Below are positions 30,635-64,000 of a stretch of 64,000 bases of DNA, piece by piece. A model generated the notes under the pieces. The model searched no databases, was not told the origin of the DNA, and saw only the letters and a program-made list of their open reading frames with translations. The position numbers were made by a program, and so were the translations under genes. Location: positions 27,099,761-27,163,760 of the forward strand of contig CM022673.1 in the NCBI GenBank assembly GCA_012295275.1. Reading direction: 5' to 3'. Position 1 is the first letter of the stretch. Every line of letters begins with the position of its first letter. The DNA comes from Chrysomallon squamiferum. Taxonomy: Eukaryota > Mollusca > Gastropoda > Neomphalida > Peltospiridae.

Positions 30635-33600
30635 GTCACAGTGAGTGGATGACGACAGCTAGCTGTCGCAGTTCAAAACACAAAACAGCATCGTGGTCGT
30701 CAGAATATTAATACTTTATAAAAAAAAATATTTCGTAAACATTTTCTTAACTGTCACACCAGTCTGAAAACTTTTCTTGTAGCTGTCTGATATTTGATAA
30801 AAAAAAAATCCAAAACAACAAAACAATTTTCTTTTTTTTTAAATAAAAAATAAATAGAGAAATTTTCTCACAAGAATTCTGCCTTGGTTTGTAAATAATA
30901 AACACTTATGTAGAAAACAGATGAAGTAAAGTTTTCCCACATGTCATCTGTTAGAAATTTCTCTAGATACCAACACATAAGCATGACAGCTGGTAAATCC
31001 ACTAACTACATTTCTGTATCTACAGATCAGAGTTCATCAGACTGAAAACCCATTCCACTTTCCTGAAAAGAAAAAACAGAAATATTAAGATACTTTTACA
31101 TTTTGGACTTCAACTTTTTCATTCTAATTTAGACCATACATATTATTAATATTTTGATCATTATATGCAAATCTAAAAGCAACTTCTATAAATAATAACT
31201 GAAAATAAGAAGATAACAACACCAATACACTGAATTCACCTACAATGAAATATATATTTTGTCACTGCTTTTTCAAACATAACAATAAACAGCTCCTTAT
31301 AAAATATCCAATTACCACTGATAGGAAATGATATTAAAAAAAAAATAATGAAAAAAATAAAATAAAAATACATTTAAAATTCAATGAAAACTTTAAACAC
31401 TTTTTAAAACTCGATATCCAGCAGTCTAGTATTATTTTCCATAACCTGTATTTTCATATGATTTATATCTTTAGCAGCCCAAAACATCGATAAAAATTTC
31501 TCAGTCCTTTATGTTCCAGTCATAAACAAATGACAGTAAAAACCAAGCTGACTTGCTCAACTGACATAAAATAAAAATGTTTTTTTTCCCCAACAAACTT
31601 GAAGCTGATCACATAGCAACTAAGAAATACCACAATCAGAAACATTTCTAAGCACGCCAAGTTGAGTTTGTGTAAATGACAGGATTCTTTTCCTACTGAG
31701 TTCACAAATTTTGGCTTTGCAGAAAACAAACAGCAGCATTTTTTTGAAAAAGAACAATGACTACTTTTAGAACATCTGCCAAACTCTGCAGGTTTCAAAT
31801 CACTGACCATCTTCGTCAGTTGAACCTAATAAATAAGGTAACATTCCAAAGATAATTTTGATGTCTAATTTTGTGGCTGGTTCAATATCAAATGTTCGCA
31901 GTGTTACGACAATCAAATATCACAATTTGTAGCATTTGATTTAGAAGTTTACTGAACAAAACTAAATGGACAGTTCCAACAACAACACATGTCACTTTAT
32001 ATGTTTGGTTAGGCAGCTGCAGTGGACACTGAACTTTGCTAATCTTGATTAAACTGTAATGGACAAACAACGAAATTTACTTTTTATATTTAGAAAACCT
32101 TTCAAATATTTTCTCTCTTGGAAGATGTTCAAATTTAAGGTGACTTTCATACGACATGTGAATTCCTCAGAAGACTTCAAAAGGTACAGAGAATAATGAC
32201 ATCCTTCACTGATTTTTTTTAGATTTTTTTTTTTTTTTTTTTCTGTTTTTATAAACCAAATCCTACATTTCCGTCTCAAATGTTTTCTATAAAAAGGGAT
32301 TTGCAATTTCCTGCTATAAAATATGTACAAAAAAAAATGTCTTTTTATTTCATTTGAATCACATACAGATGCATTCAGTTTATATATGGATCAGTGGATT
32401 TTATATTTTAATATGAATATGTAGAAGAATATGCACATTGTTATATGTGGAGATATGCACATGTCTGTTGTTGTACGTATGTACGTTTATGTATGTCTGT
32501 GCCTATATTTGTGCTTCTGTTTATATCTATGTTTATAGTTATGTATGTATGTAAATTCACATGCAGGATAACAATTATCAAACAAATCACTTATTAACAT
32601 GTATCCTGCATTGTGTAATACAACACCTATTTACTAATGAAAAATATTTACAGCTGTAATGCAAAATGTAGTAAGTGAAATTCACTTGGTGGTATTAACA
32701 GCCCTTCAGAAAATTACGTTCTGCAACGGAACAACATTTTACAATATTTCCATTACATTTGTCGACCCCAGTGTTAACACAATCAAGAGTTCGTCGCTTA
32801 TTAAATCTGCTCTCTTCTGTGAAATTGGCAATCAATCAATGTAATGTAATAATATAGGCAAAATTCCAACCAATATATTGATAAAAGTTATTTCCAAAAC
32901 AAATGTAGCTAGCAAATAATATAGCCTTGCAAAGTTACATGTGCGTAAATCTGTTTAGATATGTACAGTGTACTGTGCTCTGTCAGTATTACTCTTTTCA
33001 AAAGAAAAATGTTTTGTATACAAACACAATTCAGAATAGTCAGACAGTAATAATGAAAATAAACTTGTAGACATTATTATGACATTTACACATCATGTAT
33101 TCAGTAATCATGTGTAAAATTATGAGACAAAGTAATGTTTTTGTTTTTTTCAAATAATTATTGTAATTCCTTGTGTAAACCACAAAATATAAATATTTTA
33201 AAAATTCAACCAAGTATCGTTAAATATGACATAAACCGAAATATACTTACTTAAAATAACATAAAGAAAAACAAAAGAATGAACAGAAACTTGTTGTTTA
33301 AATGCTGCTGGTTTCCTTTAAAGCCCAACTCTGTTGTGAAGTCGACAACAGTAACTTACTGAGGCCTGGTCACAACACAGGCTACAGTTAATAATTGTCA
33401 CTGTACCCCGTAACCTGGAGTAAAACCAGTCACCAAACAATAAACACAAACACAAGAGGAAATAGCCATGCAAGAAACCTATTAAGGACAGGACGGATAA
33501 ACAAACAGACAAATGGTTGTAATAAACTGCTGTGAATAACCACACAGCTCCAAAACGCCATTCGTCAGAGAGAGAAGAAAGACAAGGTTTTTACATTTGA

Positions 33601-34809
33601 ATGAATGGGCTTCTTTTACCGATATCATGCCAAATGTTTAGCATTTCCGCTGGTTACCCTTTTATTAATTCATTCCCATCTAGGACGGTTTGTACACATC
33701 TAACAATGCCTCTTAAAAAATATATGAATGGTTAGTCATGGCTGGAGAAAATCTTACTCTATATCTGTTTTTCTGATAACAGAAATACTTGTAAAAGGAA
33801 TCTCAAAAGAACTGAAATACATTTCTATACAGAGGGGAAAAAAATATTTTTGTTACAGATTTTAACATATTAATGGCAGAAATACTTTTTTTTATTGGAT
33901 TTCCATACAAAATACAACAGTCCACTTATTCAGTACTGTATTAGAAAACTTAAAAATCATCTTATTTTTTATATTTCTTCACAAAACAGTAAAATAATTT
34001 AAAAATTTGGAGATCTTAAGATAAATATTATAATATTTAATAACAAAACAGACTACTACTGAATAAGTTTTATAAATTTAAAAAACCCCATACAAATAAA
34101 TGTAAAAAATAAACAAAATAAAATATTTAAAATCCATATTTAGCATTATTTGTATAGCAGAGAAATTTTCTAAATGTGGGAATAAATAATAAAAATTGAA
34201 AAAAAAAAAAAAAAAAAAAAAAACAGTTTAATGTTATAATTCAACAATGATGGATCTGTTTTTATAAATGAATCAGACATTTATTATTAAATATTATTAA
34301 AGAACCATTTAATCTGAAGTAAACATATTTAAATGTTCATTTTTGGATATAAAGGCCAATCAAGAAAACAGGCAAATATTACCATCACAGACAGGTTACT
34401 ATCATTTGAACTGCAGGCAGGTGTATATGTACATGCAACTGATGTCAAATTCAGTCAGATATTAAAGAAAGTCAAGTTAAACAGCTGACATAGTTTAAGA
34501 TATAAAACAGGCCAACCACACAGCTATATAATTATACAAAACAGTACTCACACTGTGGAAGTCTGAGCAGTTAATACAAAGAGGTATTTACAGTACATAC
34601 AGACATGAATCAGAGGTTTATTTATCAGCGAACAAAAGCATCCACTTTTCCTTTATAAACGTGAGCTTCAGTGGATGCCAGTCAAGTGGTCTAAATGTAA
34701 CCCGGAACAAACAGTTCAGCAGATGTTAACTATGGAGTATACATGAACAAGCTTGTGATGAAGACAGCCAGGAGAAGATTATACTTGTACACAATAGGTC
34801 ATCTTTGAC

Positions 34810-34985
34810 GCTGACAAATCAGCCTGGCAATATTTTAAAGTTATTTGTATGTAAACAAACACATAGAGATGCTGACAAATAAACCTGGCAATATTTTAAA
34901 GTTATTTGTATATAAACACACACATAGAGATGCTGACAAATAAACCTGGCACATTTTAAAGTTATTTATATATAAACACACATAT
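34810..34985. repeat. Three-copy ~62 bp tandem repeat
   Basis: Three close copies of GCTGACAAATAAACCTGGCA, then ATATTTTAAAGTTATTTGTA and TATAAACACACACATAGAGAT. The third copy has a short deletion. Intergenic or in a 5' intron of LNX. Confidence 0.9.
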
Positions 34986-35935
34986 GCACAAATTAAGACA
35001 TGAAAACAATCATACAGATATTTTAAAATTTATATCAAAGTTTTAAAAGTAATCATAAAAACCTGTCAGCTTCTGGATGTAAGCAAAATGGTAAACAATC
35101 ACCAAATTAAAACCAGTAAATGTTTCCAAAATTAGTACTTTTTGTGAAACCACACCAAATGTTAAAATAATATGAAGAAAAACTTTTTGTTTTTTAAATT
35201 AAATATTTAATAATAAAGTAAAATTATCAATAAGCCATATATCAATTTAAGATCACTAAAATTTTCTGGTTTATAATAAGCAAACTCATGAATTTTACTA
35301 CTTATTTATCAGTTTTGACAATTAGAATATTTAATTAAAAAAATAACAAATTAAAAAAAATTAATTAAAAAGAACACTGAAAAGAATAAATGGTAAAGAA
35401 AATAAATAAACTTTCCTCTAAAAAAATGGAATAAATTTAAATTAAAATACCTTATATTTGTTCAATTTCACAGAACATTCAGTGTCTCTTATCCTACCAA
35501 AGTTCTGAATTACTGGCTCAAGATACCAAGTATTATTTTATATGAACTATTTTTACTTGACAGATACAATAGCCTGTATTATTTCTTTAAGATATTTACA
35601 GTGATGATGGTGAAATGGTCAGCTTTACTTTTAAACTTTTTCAAATGCAGTCTCTTACTTTAGCTCTCTCAAGTATCTGTGACAACTATGTTACATCAGA
35701 CTTGAAAATAGAAACCAACACCTCAAGGCGAAATGGGGAATTCCAGTCTAAGCTAAACATACAGAACAGGTATTGCATACCTTGATGATTATGGTCTATT
35801 TCAAACTTTGAATCAACCAACTGTATGTATATATGTATGTATGTATCTATGTATATAATAATAATAATAACAATTATTTTATTGTTATTATTATTATTAT
35901 TATTTTTTTACCATTATTTTCATCATCATCATCAC

Positions 35936-35969
<34 letters not shown>

Positions 35970-36773
35970 TATGATTCTAGTGAGTTAATGGCTAATTATA
36001 TAAGGTACTACAGGAGCTTTTCCATAAAACAATATCTTCATATTTTAACAATTGTGTAAATTAACACATTTACAGTATAGTGACTATCGTAACTAACATA
36101 CTGTCTAAAATCTTTTCAAAAAAATGTATTTAAGTCTGTATTTTTCTTGTGGAGTAGATACCTGAACAATCCTTAATGCGTAATACAAATTTTTGATTTA
36201 TTGTTATTTATTGCTTTACCTGACTTTGACTAACCACACATAAATTACAATTTTTGACATTAAATCTTGATTGTGTGAAAATATTGCATAACACATTAAT
36301 ACTGTTAGTCATGATTTATGCTTGTAAAGTGTTAATATTTTATGTGTGTGGGAGAATTACTTTTGAAAATGATTTAACTTTTTCTTTTTAAAATTTTAAG
36401 ATTTAATTCACTATGGAATGGTATATAAAATTAATTCTGAATATGCCGAACCACTGAATGCTAACAGGTTTAATGAAACAAAAGGTTAAAAATATAAAGT
36501 TTGCATACATCATGAAAACATTACTAACTTTGTGGTACCTTTGCATTCCTTTCATTCTTACCCAACTCCCCCATTGACACACTGAAGATTGCTTGAGCAC
36601 TAGCTAAAGCAGTTAACATTCAACTCAGATTTTGTTTTTAATTTAAAAACTATAAAATTATTTTGTTCTCAATTTATTGGGCATGTAAAATACAGAAAAG
36701 CTGAAAACTCATTATAAACTGAAATCTGGTTATTATTTTTGAATTTTTACTTTTAAAATTTTTATTTCTTTTT

Positions 36774-36848
36774 TATTTTATTTTATTTTATTTTATTTTA
36801 TTTTATTTTATTTTATTTTATTTTATTTTATTTTATTTTATTTTATTT
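36774..36848. repeat. (TTTTA)n pentanucleotide array
   Basis: About fifteen perfect TTTTA units. It is an unusually clean pentanucleotide run among mostly di- and trinucleotide repeats in this window. Confidence 0.95.
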
Positions 36849-37447
36849 GAGTGTATGTGAATATATATTTTCATCTTTCTAACAGCCTGTCTATCTATCT
36901 ATTCAGACATGTATTTATATATAAACAATTATATATGGTAATACAATAATGCAACTGCTGTGGGAAAAGACACGTGTGTATAACAGCTTTGTATTTACTC
37001 ACTGAGAATTTCAAACAGGTTCAAAGTATAATAGGAATGCTGTGTGTTCCCTTGATTAAATATCAGCCTGACATCCTGTTTGCTTTGGTATAGGTCTAAA
37101 TAGGTGCTTAATGAACTGAGCTTTCACAGCACGATAATCCACTCAATGACAGTGTTAATAGACAAGCGAGATTTGCAACATGCATACAGTACACGCACGA
37201 CAAAGACTTGCACAGTTCATTTACTGTGTCATATTTATACACAAAAACCTAAGTCAGTGTAAGAAAAATGATAAGAATGTTTTGCTCAGCAGCTCCACCC
37301 ATCCCCTGGGTTATGTTTTAATGGTCTACAGAAAGTATAGCCATTAAATCACTAAAGTGGATGTAACGATCATGTTCTTAAAAGAAAATTCAGTTCAATC
37401 GTGATTTATTAAATAAATATATTAATTTATTTTTTATTTTTTTCTGA

Positions 37448-37482
<35 letters not shown>

Positions 37483-38195
37483 TGAAATATTTTATATATT
37501 TTTCTTTATTTAAAACTGATAAAATATTTAGGCAATCCATTTCAAGATTAAAAAGAAAATGTTTGAAGATGCAGACAAATGCATCATTTGAAAAATATTA
37601 GTCAGTTGAATAATTAAACCAAAATATTTCGTAAACATTTAAGCTTGTCATTATCATGGTTGATAGTACCATTTCACAGCAAACAGTTTAAACTAATGAT
37701 AAAAGTAGTTAATGCCCTTCCATCATACAACTACTGTATGATACATGAGATATTCTGTTACAATTCAGTGAGCAAAAAAACTTTAAAAACACTGAACAAT
37801 ATTTAACAGGTGTTTAAATGATGAAAAAAATAAGAGGTATAACAGGTGAAATAAGATAACATATAACATAATTGTTTGTGCTCACATATTTTACAGAAGT
37901 CCTGCAATTAAAAACAAAATTACAAGACAATAATCTGGTCAGAATGATTTGTAACAAGTGTATAGCCTCTTATAAAGTAGGTTATCTTTCATTTTAAAAT
38001 CTATATGTTAGAATTATAATTAGAAATTTGAAAATTTATATTATATGCACACACATCAATAATGGTTCCTTAATGAAAACCACAGAACTGGTTCTATAAT
38101 TGTATTACATATTCAATTTTGGTTTTCATTCATAATTTAAATTATTTTATTTACTAAAAATATGTGTGTATTTGTGTGTGTCGCTGTGTCGCTGT

Positions 38196-38238
<43 letters not shown>

Positions 38239-38699
38239 GTATTTATTTTGTATCTTTTACATTAAATGATAGGCGTGCTTATCAATGAAAATAAATTGTT
38301 TCTTGAAATATGATCGTGATATTATCAGTATGATGACGATCATGTCTATTCTTCATCCATGTCACCAAAACACTAACAAATACCATAATCGTAATTTTGG
38401 GTTTTTTTGTTTACCATATTACTTAAATGAAATATCTGCACATAAAGTACAATGGACGGCCATTTTGAAATTCCAGTCAAAAGAAGTAATTAGTAACATA
38501 CTGCAATATTGCCTGGGCTGAATGCTTGGCAGGGCCATATCACGAAAATAGGTGTACATTCTATGGAAATGTCGAGACACAAACCAGAAACTGTGAATGG
38601 CGCTAATCTGATATTAAAATGTGCAACGACAAACAGTGCATTTATTATTTGATTATGATATATGTTTGTGTGATCACATCTCTTACAGTGCTCAAATAA

Positions 38700-38790
38700 A
38701 CTCACCAAGCTGACCAGCACCATGTCCTCACTCCATCAACATACGACTGTCAGAATAAGATGTGATGTCATTTCCGGGTTGGATTTTGTT
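38700..38790 (-). promoter_or_regulatory. Candidate LNX promoter and untranslated first exon
   Basis: On the minus strand the sequence CCCGGAAATGACATCACA carries an ETS-type core (CCGGAA) and a CRE-like half palindrome (TGACATCA), a pairing common at TATA-less animal promoters. About 55-60 bp further on is a strong donor, GCTTG then GTGAGT (exon end at 38706). It would give a short first exon splicing to the RING exon acceptor at about 30663. There is no direct evidence for the join; it is inferred from strand, motif order and position. Confidence 0.35.
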
Positions 38791-39692
38791 TTTTTAATAT
38801 TTCTTTTTTCAAAACTATAGCTATTATAGTCTGTTCCATTATTACGTCTGTCGATGCTAAAAAAACAAAACAACAAACAACTAACTAACTAAATAAATAA
38901 ATAAAAATAGAAATCATCTAGAGAATAAATAAATAAAATAAAATAAATATAAACAATAAACAAATAAATAATCAATAACAGATCTAATAAAATAACTGCT
39001 GTCTTATATTTTATTAATTTTATTTTGATGTTTATGGATAATGATAAACTAATTTACAGAGTAAATTTTAAAATTATTATAATAATATTCAAATATCTGA
39101 TATAATTATATTCCACGACCAACTGAGGACTTTTTTTTTTTTTTTTTGGAAAATATTATTTTTGATAATTTTTAATATAGCGGTTTCATAAACTGAGGCA
39201 TTTATGATTTAAATAATATAAAAGGAGAAGATGGGGGATAAATTTAGATAAATGTTTTAACATTCTAGCTATGACTTACGTGGGACAGACAGTTAAAATA
39301 GTCGGATATAATTTATGTATACATTAAAAAGCCTATAAAGACTGTGCCCTTGAGTTATGAATTCACGCATTTCTCTGCCGTTTCTGCATAGCTAGATAGA
39401 TGGAGCTACAGACAGACAGACTAACAAAAAGAGAAACAAGCATAGATATAAAATTAAATTAAATTAATATACAATACTGAAATAATATGGTAAAATATTT
39501 GTAAAACATGGATTCTCTGTTGATATAATGTAACCTAGAGCAACGTTCCGAACTGAGTATTGTTTTTATTTCACTTTTCACACTTCCATTAAGCGAAAGG
39601 ATTAATATGTCATACATTGTTTATTACTTCGTTTTATATTCAACTAACATTACCTGTTTTCTTTCTGACTTTTATTTCTTTCTTTCATTCAT

Positions 39693-39725
<33 letters not shown>

Positions 39726-40371
39726 CTTTTTGTAAGAAAAACGGAAGTTGTACATCATTAAAAATGGTGAAACGAAAATCACGAAAACACATTATTTGAA
39801 GCTATTGGACTAATAATCTTAATTAGTCTATCCGCGATGTTACAACTATATCACTGCAAATGTATAAATGATCGATTTATCTGATTCTGGACAAACACTG
39901 TTGACAATTCTTAAAAGAAATATCAATAACATAATTAGCTGCTGTAGACTTTCTGGGAGATTGCTTTTTATTACCTCAATTCATACAGAAATAAATAAAT
40001 AAAAAGCTCTAAAATTGTAACTGACCCAGGTCTCGATAACCTTATAATAATTATCGCATTATGTCAAAACAATTAAACGTAACTTTAGTTTTGATTTCTA
40101 TCACGTTATGAGTTTACTAATTAACTGTTTCAGTGTATTCCTATTCATATGTGTGATGCAAGGAATTAGTTTGAAAATATATATTCTGCATACGTCTTCT
40201 CATTATATATATATATATAGTCAGCTGATGGATAACGCTTAATAACATCAAAAGACTAATTTAAAATATCTGTATGCCGCCATTGTTATAGTTATGACGT
40301 CTTCAAGTTTCGCGATGACAAGGATTATATATCGTCAGAAATAGTAAAAGAATAATTTGGAAGTACAAAGA

Positions 40372-40422
<51 letters not shown>

Positions 40423-41151
40423 AAAATGTGTGGAGACTTCACAGGAACACGTTAAGTGCAAAATCATAGACTATTCTACAGCTTTATTGACACTGAATAA
40501 AAGTGCTAATTCCGTGCCACAAGCGCCACGAAACTGAATGCATAATATCCCACACACAGCTAATTTTGTTCTGTTCCTCCCAGGAAATTAGCTTACAAAT
40601 CTTTTTTCCAGTTATTAAAACAAAAAAATTACAAACACAATAAATAGTCTTTTTTCTTTCTTTCTTTTTAATAATAAGCTTTCATAGCAATTCAGTGCAT
40701 AACCTATTTACGGAAAAAATAGAAAAAATAGAAAAAATAGAAAAAAGATTAAAAAAAAAAAAAAAAAAGGAAAAAAGAAATGAAAGAAACAACAATACAG
40801 TCTGTTGCTATTTAATCCACGTTTTGGTCACCCCAAAAAGGCCTCACTGAACGTCTGATTAGAGTTGTCCGATTTTTCTGTGTCCCTTATATCTATTGAA
40901 AATATTTATCGTATTCATGATGTATTTCGCGATTATATTTCCTCATTTCAGCTAAATTTTTGTGTTATATTCAAATATTTTGGTGTTAAGTGTATATACA
41001 ATTTCAAAAAGAAATTAAAATAGGAATATTATGTGTTGAAATGTTATAGGCGATTCTGAGTTTGATAAGGACATGGACTGATGGAAACGAGAAGACGTTG
41101 ATCGGGAAGATATTGGTAACATAGCAGGTCGCAAGCCTATGTTATCACATT

Positions 41152-62790
<21,639 letters not shown>

Positions 62791-63154
62791 GTATGTTTTT
62801 TTTTTCAATTTATTTTTTTGTTTTTCTTCTTTGTTCTTTCTTTCTTTCTTTCTTCTATCGTTCTTTCGTTCTTTTTTCTATCTTTCTGTCAGCTTTTTGT
62901 ATTTCTTTCTGCTTCTTTCTGTATTTAAACATGGACAATTTAGATCGAGTTTTCTTTTACCACTTTTATTTATATATTTATTTATTTATTTTTTATTATT
63001 ATTACCTTTTTTTTTCTTTTTTTTTGGCTTCATGTATTTTATTTTTCTTTCTTTGCTAATTAATTTTTTTTTTTTTTTTTTTTTCAAATACATTTTTGCC
63101 ATAAATTCATTTTTCTTTTATTCCTTTTTTCTGGTATTTTGATTATCATTATTA

Positions 63155-63185
<31 letters not shown>

Positions 63186-63640
63186 ATCATTGAATAAACA
63201 TTAAGAAAACAGCATCTGTACATATAACATGCTGACCTTAATTAAAAAGGAAATATTTTTATTAACAACACAAAAACAATCCATTCCAATAACATTAGTG
63301 ATCATGTTTAGTAACATAATAAAAAAAAAAATTGGAATCGAGGCAATAATTAAAGTAAAGTTCATTAATTCTTGCAGAAGTTAAACAAAAACAGCTAAAA
63401 ATCTTCATTACTGATATTTAAAGAAAATATTTTTTTCAGTGTTAAACATAAAAATCCACATAGTCTTGTTTCTTGTACTTACTCTCACTGATTTTTGTAA
63501 ATCTTTGTTTGCAAGCAACAGTTTATGCAGGTAAAGCGTCCATTTCCCATTAAGAATATCATATTGTTGTCACCACAGTTGCATTTTCCATTCACTTCTG
63601 TGAAAACCATGAATCTGGTGCTGGAGAAAACTGTTGTCTT
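62791..63640. other. BLTP3 intron and GPCR 3' flank
   Basis: After the phase-1 donor CCAG then GTATGT comes T-rich low-complexity sequence, with (TA)n at about 63161-63184. The right part is the 3' flank or UTR of the minus-strand GPCR. No BLTP3 exon was found here; the expected next block of the family is absent, so the next exon should be beyond 64000. Confidence 0.55.
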
Positions 63641-64000
63641 TTACTTGACAGTTTTAAAACAGACCATCAACTGCTTCCATCTGTTAAAGATTTGCTTGTT
63701 CATCAGCACATACGCCACAGGATTAATGGCTATGTAGGACAGGGCTATGTATGCTAGAACCACGTAGGCTGTGATTCCTGTGTAAGACAGAGTGGGGTCC
63801 ACACTGTTCACAGCAAGAAATGGGATGTGTGTGATGACAAAACACAGAATAATCACAATGATCGTCCTCAACAACGTCGTCCTCAGCATCGCATCCTTGC
63901 ACTGTCTCTTGCCGTGAGTCGAGCCACCATTGAACTGAGTGACGCTCATCTGTCGTTTTGTCTGTCTGAACTTCGCGAAGATTGATCCGTAGCAGAACAC
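63641..64000 (-). CDS. Rhodopsin-class GPCR, C-terminal part (cut by window edge)
   Basis: One uninterrupted frame of 119 codons on the minus strand, open to the right edge and ending in TAA at 63643-63641. Read from the edge: the end of TM5 (VFCYGSIFAKF), a basic third intracellular loop with HGKRQCKD, TM6 (TLLRTIIVIILCFVITHIPF), TM7 ending in NPVAY, which is the NPxxY motif, and helix 8 (MNKQIFNRWKQLM). The usual CWxP of TM6 is replaced by CFVITHIPF. It is short after helix 8 (about ten residues), with a Cys that could be palmitoylated. The family within class A cannot be fixed from this part; moody/Tre1, GPR84 or melatonin-receptor-like are guesses. It lies antisense to BLTP3, downstream of its last visible exon. 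Confidence 0.85.
   Translation of the reverse strand: MFCYGSIFAKFRQTKRQMSVTQFNGGSTHGKRQCKDAMLRTTLLRTIIVIILCFVITHIPFLAVNSVDPTLSYTGITAYVVLAYIALSYIAINPVAYVLMNKQIFNRWKQLMVCFKTVK

Larger units (their letters stand above)
30635..41151. other. Upstream of LNX and BLTP3, no coding exon seen
   Basis: About 10.5 kb between the divergent start codons of LNX (minus) and BLTP3 (plus). No protein-like exon was recognised. It contains a three-copy tandem repeat (34810-34985), a (TTTTA)n array (36774-36848), (TG)n (about 38199-38237), T runs and (TTA)n (40373-40421). A candidate promoter and non-coding exon for LNX is at about 38700-38790. A second donor-like site on the minus strand (CTCA then GTAAGT, 33360/33359) ends a less AT-rich block at about 33360-33590, which could be another untranslated exon. 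Confidence 0.55.

Overview
This window is eukaryotic nuclear DNA, very AT-rich, with small exons in long introns, canonical GT-AG splice sites and dense microsatellites (TG, TA, TC, TTA, poly-A/T). The proteins are bilaterian. Degenerate tRNA-derived SINE-like copies resemble, from memory, repeats common in gastropod and bivalve genomes. I infer a mollusc, probably a gastropod; the phylum call rests on those repeats and is moderate.

Layout. (1) 1-3464: no gene seen, repeats only. (2) 3465-8296, minus: a complete 8-exon ZCCHC17 (pNO40/PS1D) orthologue of 242 aa, with an S1 domain, a CCHC zinc knuckle and a basic tail. (3) 8297-12677: ZCCHC17 promoter side, then the 3' side of the next gene. 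(4) 12678-30634, minus: a complete 12-exon LNX gene (RING, TRAF-like zinc fingers, four PDZ domains; about 606 aa once one missing base is allowed for). An 11 kb intron separates the RING exon from the rest. (5) 30635-41151: non-coding, with a candidate upstream LNX promoter and exon near 38.7 kb. (6) 41152 to beyond 62790, plus: the first ~535 aa of a BLTP3A/BLTP3B (UHRF1BP1/UHRF1BP1L) orthologue, a VPS13-like bridge lipid-transfer protein; its 3' part lies outside. (7) 63641-64000, minus: the C-terminal 119 codons of a rhodopsin-class GPCR whose 5' part is beyond the edge; it probably sits antisense inside a BLTP3 intron.

The genes show no common pathway: RNA binding at the ribosome or nucleolus, ubiquitin ligation with PDZ scaffolding, lipid transfer at endosomes, and a receptor. 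All exon models were built by reading splice sites by eye; phases were checked arithmetically and the ZCCHC17 total (729 nt) closes exactly.

Most notable: two separate minisatellites in LNX, each abutting an exon and each repeating that exon's own 3' splice acceptor 11-12 times. Most copies would read into an in-frame stop within a few codons if used. Also notable: two 1-base C/G-homopolymer frameshifts in otherwise intact coding exons (LNX PDZ1 and BLTP3), more likely assembly errors than real lesions; two phase-symmetric candidate micro-exons (18 and 24 nt) in BLTP3; and a ~90 bp inverted-repeat pair that brackets the last two exons of ZCCHC17.
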